8,192 nt of DNA from Leptospirillum sp037442005 (GTDB lineage: Bacteria > Nitrospirota > Leptospirillia > Leptospirillales > Leptospirillaceae), in NCBI GenBank assembly GCA_037442005.1, contig JBBIRA010000060.1, positions 1 through 8,192 on the forward strand. The letters are read 5' to 3'. Shown here one piece after another: positions 5,821 to 8,192 of this stretch. Position numbers and translations under genes: made by a program. Each line of letters opens with the position of its first letter. Position 1 is the stretch's first letter. Below the pieces are notes generated by a model, which worked only from the letters and a program-made list of their open reading frames with translations, searched no databases and was not told where the DNA came from.

Positions 5821-6338
5821 CAGGATCCTATCCGTTCATCGAGGACGGCGATATAGGGAAGTGTTCTGTACTTGTTCTTGTAGTCGAGACCGTATCCGAT
5901 GACGAACCGGTTGGGAACTGAGAATCCGATATAGTCCGGCGTGATTTCAAGGGTCCTCCCCGCCGGTTTGTCCAGAAGCGAGCAGATCCGGATACTTCTG
6001 GCTCCCAGAGCGGTCAGATGGTCGAGTATGGCCCGGGCGGTGATCCCGGAGTCAATGATGTCCTCGATGACCAGCACGTCGGCATTTTTCAGGTCCAGGG
6101 TCGGTGTGGTGATGGTTTTCTCCCCTTTTGGATTGGTCGACGTCATGATGAAATCAATTCCGGCGGGAAGTCCGACCGCGCGTGACAGATCCGCGACGAA
6201 GGCATAGGCACCCTTCAGGACCCCGAGCATGATCAGATTTTTCTGGGAATAGTCGGAGGTGATCTGGAGGCCCAGTTCCCGGATCCTGTGGACGATCTCA
6301 TCGTGGGTGATCAGGGGTTTCCCAAAAATTTTTTCCAA
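5820..6338 (-). CDS. hpt: Hypoxanthine phosphoribosyltransferase
   Basis: Purine salvage enzyme that transfers ribose-5-phosphate from PRPP to hypoxanthine (and often guanine), giving IMP or GMP in the cytoplasm. Length of 172 residues is typical. The PRPP-binding signature VLVIEDIIDSGIT (88-100, acidic pair Glu92-Asp93) is intact; GVLKGAYAF (39-47), LLDKP (121-125) and PNRFVIGYGLDYKNKYRTLP (142-161) are the other type-I phosphoribosyltransferase elements, the last lining the base pocket. Start: TTG at 6338, four bases after the tilS stop; the AAGGAG across the tilS end supports it and no better ATG exists. The tilS-hpt-ftsH order is ancient and conserved. In Bacillus subtilis, TilS and HprT have been reported (from memory) to act together in activating ftsH; nothing here proves this. 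Confidence 0.96.
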   Translation of the reverse strand: MEKIFGKPLITHDEIVHRIRELGLQITSDYSQKNLIMLGVLKGAYAFVADLSRAVGLPAGIDFIMTSTNPKGEKTITTPTLDLKNADVLVIEDIIDSGITARAILDHLTALGARSIRICSLLDKPAGRTLEITPDYIGFSVPNRFVIGYGLDYKNKYRTLPYIAVLDERIGS

Positions 6339-6342
6339 CGGT

Positions 6343-7785
6343 TCAGGACTCCTTCCAGGGCAAATAGGTCAGTGTAAGGCCCCACGGCTCATTTGAAAAA
6401 CAGGGGCGGGGCAATGGAACAACGCCCGGTATCCACAGGGCACCTCCGTTCCGGTACAGGACAGGGAGACGGTTCCTGTTTTCCCGGGTAAGCCGTGAAT
6501 GCTTCAGCTTCCGGCTCAGATTGACGGACGGATCCCCTCCGAAGGCCGGATCGAGTTTTGCCCCCTGAAACGGATATCCGATGGTCAATCCGGTTGTCAG
6601 TTCCTGCGAGAGAAAACATTGTCTCGAGACCTTAATCCCTTTTTCCCAGTCGGAGCTGTCCGGGTCTGTCCTGGTCCGTGATAACACCAACATGCCTCCT
6701 CTGGGAAGAATGACATTCTGGCGCATATTTCCGATGGTGTCGAGAGCCCTGAGCGACAGAAAAGGGGAGTATTCCGGATCAGGTCCGGGATGGGAACCCT
6801 GATGAACCAGACGGATCTTTCCGGAGACGACTGAGAGGGTCCAGCCTCCCCCCATCGGTCCACAATAAGGCGGGGTCCGGTCAAGACTTCTGAGAATGTT
6901 TCCCGGAGGGGGAAGCGATAGCCCCCAACGGGACTGGCGGGCAAGGAGGGATTCAATCAGGCAGGACTGCCTGACCGGGGAGAGAAACCGGTAGAGAGAA
7001 AGGGACAGAATGACTTCGCCGTATCGTTCCTCTTCGGCGAGCGTGTGGATCTCGGGGAGCATCGGCCGGACTTCTTTTGAAAACAGTTCTCCCAGTCGGG
7101 GAAGTGATTCGATCCCGGCCGGGGGAAAAATGGCTTTGATCAGCGGTGAGAGTTCATGTCTTACCCGGTTCCGGAGGTATCGGAGATCCCTGTTGGAGGG
7201 GTCCTCGAGGTAGGAAATCCTCCGCTCTTCAAGCGTTTGCCGGAGAAGCAGGGATGGCAGGGATAAAAAGGGGCGGGCATATCGTTGTTCCCTGAACTCC
7301 TCCATTCCGAAAAGTCCCCGAAGTCCTCGGTTGCGAAAGAGATTCATGAAGATGGTCTCAGCCTGGTCCGTCAGGTGATGTCCCAGAAAAAGGACAGATC
7401 CAGGAACTTGTCTCAGGTGTTCCTCGAAAAAACGGTAGCGTTGCGCGCGTAGCATTTCTTCAGAGAAATCAGAGAACCCGATGGGAGGGGCGCCCGAAAG
7501 AAAGCGTGCGCCGACCTTTTGGGCGATTTCCCGGACAAAGGATTCCTCCCGGATGTTTCGTGAAGGATCGGTCCGATGGTTAAAGTAAAGGACCGTCAAC
7601 CGTTCGAAGATTTCAGGAACGCCCGCCAGTGCATAAAGCAGACAGATGGAGTCGGCGCCTCCGGAGACGCCTGCCCAGAAAAGACTGTTTGTATTCAGGT
7701 GGTCAAGAAGACGATATTTCCGGAGAAAGAGTGACAAAGCCTGTTCAGGTGTCGGAAGCGGATCGGTCCTATTGTCCGGAGACAT
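6343..7785 (-). CDS. tilS: tRNA(Ile)-lysidine synthetase TilS
   Basis: Uses ATP to attach lysine to C34 of the minor isoleucine tRNA (CAU anticodon), changing it to read AUA. The chosen form has 480 residues. The N-terminal PP-loop ATPase is clear: SGGADS (41-46), LYFNHRTD (66-73) and GHHLTDQAET (135-144), followed by the RNA-contact stretch DPSNRDLRYLRNRVRHEL (195-212). The middle (about 240-330) is poorly conserved, as usual. The C-terminal TilS domain is recognisable from LTIGYPFQGAKL (400-411) and LSRKLKHSRLTRENRNRLPVLY (423-444) through WIPGV, though its usual RxPGDR segment has diverged. Start is uncertain: ATG at 7785 overlaps ribF by 17 bases; ATG at 7812 would add nine residues and overlap by 44. 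Neither has a strong Shine-Dalgarno sequence. It is 4 bases from hpt. Confidence 0.93.
   Translation of the reverse strand: MSPDNRTDPLPTPEQALSLFLRKYRLLDHLNTNSLFWAGVSGGADSICLLYALAGVPEIFERLTVLYFNHRTDPSRNIREESFVREIAQKVGARFLSGAPPIGFSDFSEEMLRAQRYRFFEEHLRQVPGSVLFLGHHLTDQAETIFMNLFRNRGLRGLFGMEEFREQRYARPFLSLPSLLLRQTLEERRISYLEDPSNRDLRYLRNRVRHELSPLIKAIFPPAGIESLPRLGELFSKEVRPMLPEIHTLAEEERYGEVILSLSLYRFLSPVRQSCLIESLLARQSRWGLSLPPPGNILRSLDRTPPYCGPMGGGWTLSVVSGKIRLVHQGSHPGPDPEYSPFLSLRALDTIGNMRQNVILPRGGMLVLSRTRTDPDSSDWEKGIKVSRQCFLSQELTTGLTIGYPFQGAKLDPAFGGDPSVNLSRKLKHSRLTRENRNRLPVLYRNGGALWIPGVVPLPRPCFSNEPWGLTLTYLPWKES
6349..6354 (-). promoter_or_regulatory. Ribosome binding site deciding the TTG start of hpt
   Basis: AAGGAG on the minus strand, 10 bases before the TTG at 6338, lies inside the last codons of tilS (Lys-Glu of the WKES end). 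It is the only good Shine-Dalgarno sequence near the 5' end of hpt and so fixes the unusual start codon and implies coupling to tilS. Confidence 0.7.
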
Positions 7786-8192
7786 GAAGAAGATCCCGGG
7801 ATTTCTCCGCATCCTGCCGGATGGATCTGATCAGCTCATCGGGATTGTGAAACGATTTCTCTCCCCTTAAATAGTCGATGAACTGAACTTCTGCCATAAG
7901 CCCGTAGAGGTCTCCGCTAAAATCAAACAGATGGGTTTCAAGGATGATTGCCCCTTTTCCGAATGTGGGGCGGCTTCCGATGTAAGACACCCCCGGATAG
8001 GAATTTCCCCCAACCCGTGTCATTGTGGCGTAGACCCCATTGGGGGGAAGGATCCGTCCGGGAGGGGGCAGGATGTTCAGTGTCGGGAAGCCGATTTTCC
8101 TTCCTCGCCGCTCCCCGTCAATCACAGGACCTTCGATCTGGAAGGGGCGTGTCAATAGCTGCATCGCTTCCCTCACATGGCCGGCGAGAACA
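7769..8192 (-). CDS. ribF: Bifunctional riboflavin kinase/FAD synthetase, C-terminal part (5' end outside window)
   Basis: The visible 140 residues are the riboflavin kinase half of RibF, which phosphorylates riboflavin to FMN; the FAD-synthesising nucleotidyltransferase half should lie beyond the right edge. The frame is open to the edge and reads VLAGHVREAMQLLTRPFQIEG, the usual linker into the kinase domain, so the GTG at 8176 is internal. Kinase motifs: RGRKIGFPTLNI (the GxPTxN-type metal and nucleotide loop), PNGVYAT, YIGSRPTFG, and ETHLFDFSGDLYG with the catalytic glutamate. The tail YLRGEKSFHNPDELIRSIRQDAEKSRDLL matches the family's last helix. It precedes tilS, which starts inside its 3' end, so the two are probably co-transcribed. 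Confidence 0.95.
   Translation of the reverse strand, partial: VLAGHVREAMQLLTRPFQIEGPVIDGERRGRKIGFPTLNILPPPGRILPPNGVYATMTRVGGNSYPGVSYIGSRPTFGKGAIILETHLFDFSGDLYGLMAEVQFIDYLRGEKSFHNPDELIRSIRQDAEKSRDLLHVSGQ

Noticed and set aside
8174..8176. GTG as the start of a short 135-residue riboflavin kinase
   Set aside because: The frame stays open to the window edge and the upstream residues match the RibF linker, so this is an internal codon of a longer gene.

Overview
This window is mostly a tightly packed run of housekeeping genes on the minus strand. It looks like a Gram-negative bacterium with moderately high GC. Reading downstream on the minus strand (right to left) the order is ribF (5' end outside the window), tilS, hpt, ftsH, folP, cdaA, cdaR, tRNA-Asn, msrB. 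One plus-strand gene, the C-terminal part of an AraC-family regulator, enters from the left edge and converges on msrB. tilS-hpt-ftsH with folP close by is a widely conserved neighbourhood, and cdaA-cdaR directly after folP recalls Geobacter-type and Nitrospirota genomes. A Leptospirillum-like or delta-proteobacterial-like host would fit, but this is inferred from gene order and protein flavour and is not a firm assignment.

Right part (5820-8192): ribF (riboflavin kinase end), tilS (tRNA-Ile lysidine synthetase) and hpt (hypoxanthine phosphoribosyltransferase) overlap or nearly touch, so they are probably co-transcribed. A roughly 100-base gap (5714-5819) then holds a weak terminator-like hairpin and a good extended -10 promoter for the next unit. 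Middle part (1507-5713): ftsH, folP, cdaA and cdaR each overlap the next gene by 4 to 14 bases, which suggests one translationally coupled operon. It joins a membrane protease, a folate enzyme and the cyclic-di-AMP synthase with its YbbR-domain partner. The usual third member of the c-di-AMP locus, glmM, is not there; a tRNA-Asn gene with its own promoter follows instead.

Left part (1-1409): tRNA-Asn(GTT) with encoded CCA, then msrB with a strong candidate promoter and an inverted repeat that includes its ribosome binding site, then the convergent AraC-family gene. A small hairpin lies between the two convergent genes.

No mobile element, CRISPR array, phage gene or frameshift was seen. I did not find a convincing undescribed system. 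The points worth a second look are small: possible RNA structures at msrB and folP, the missing glmM, unusual residues in folP and msrB, and the c-di-AMP genes embedded in the ftsH-folP operon.
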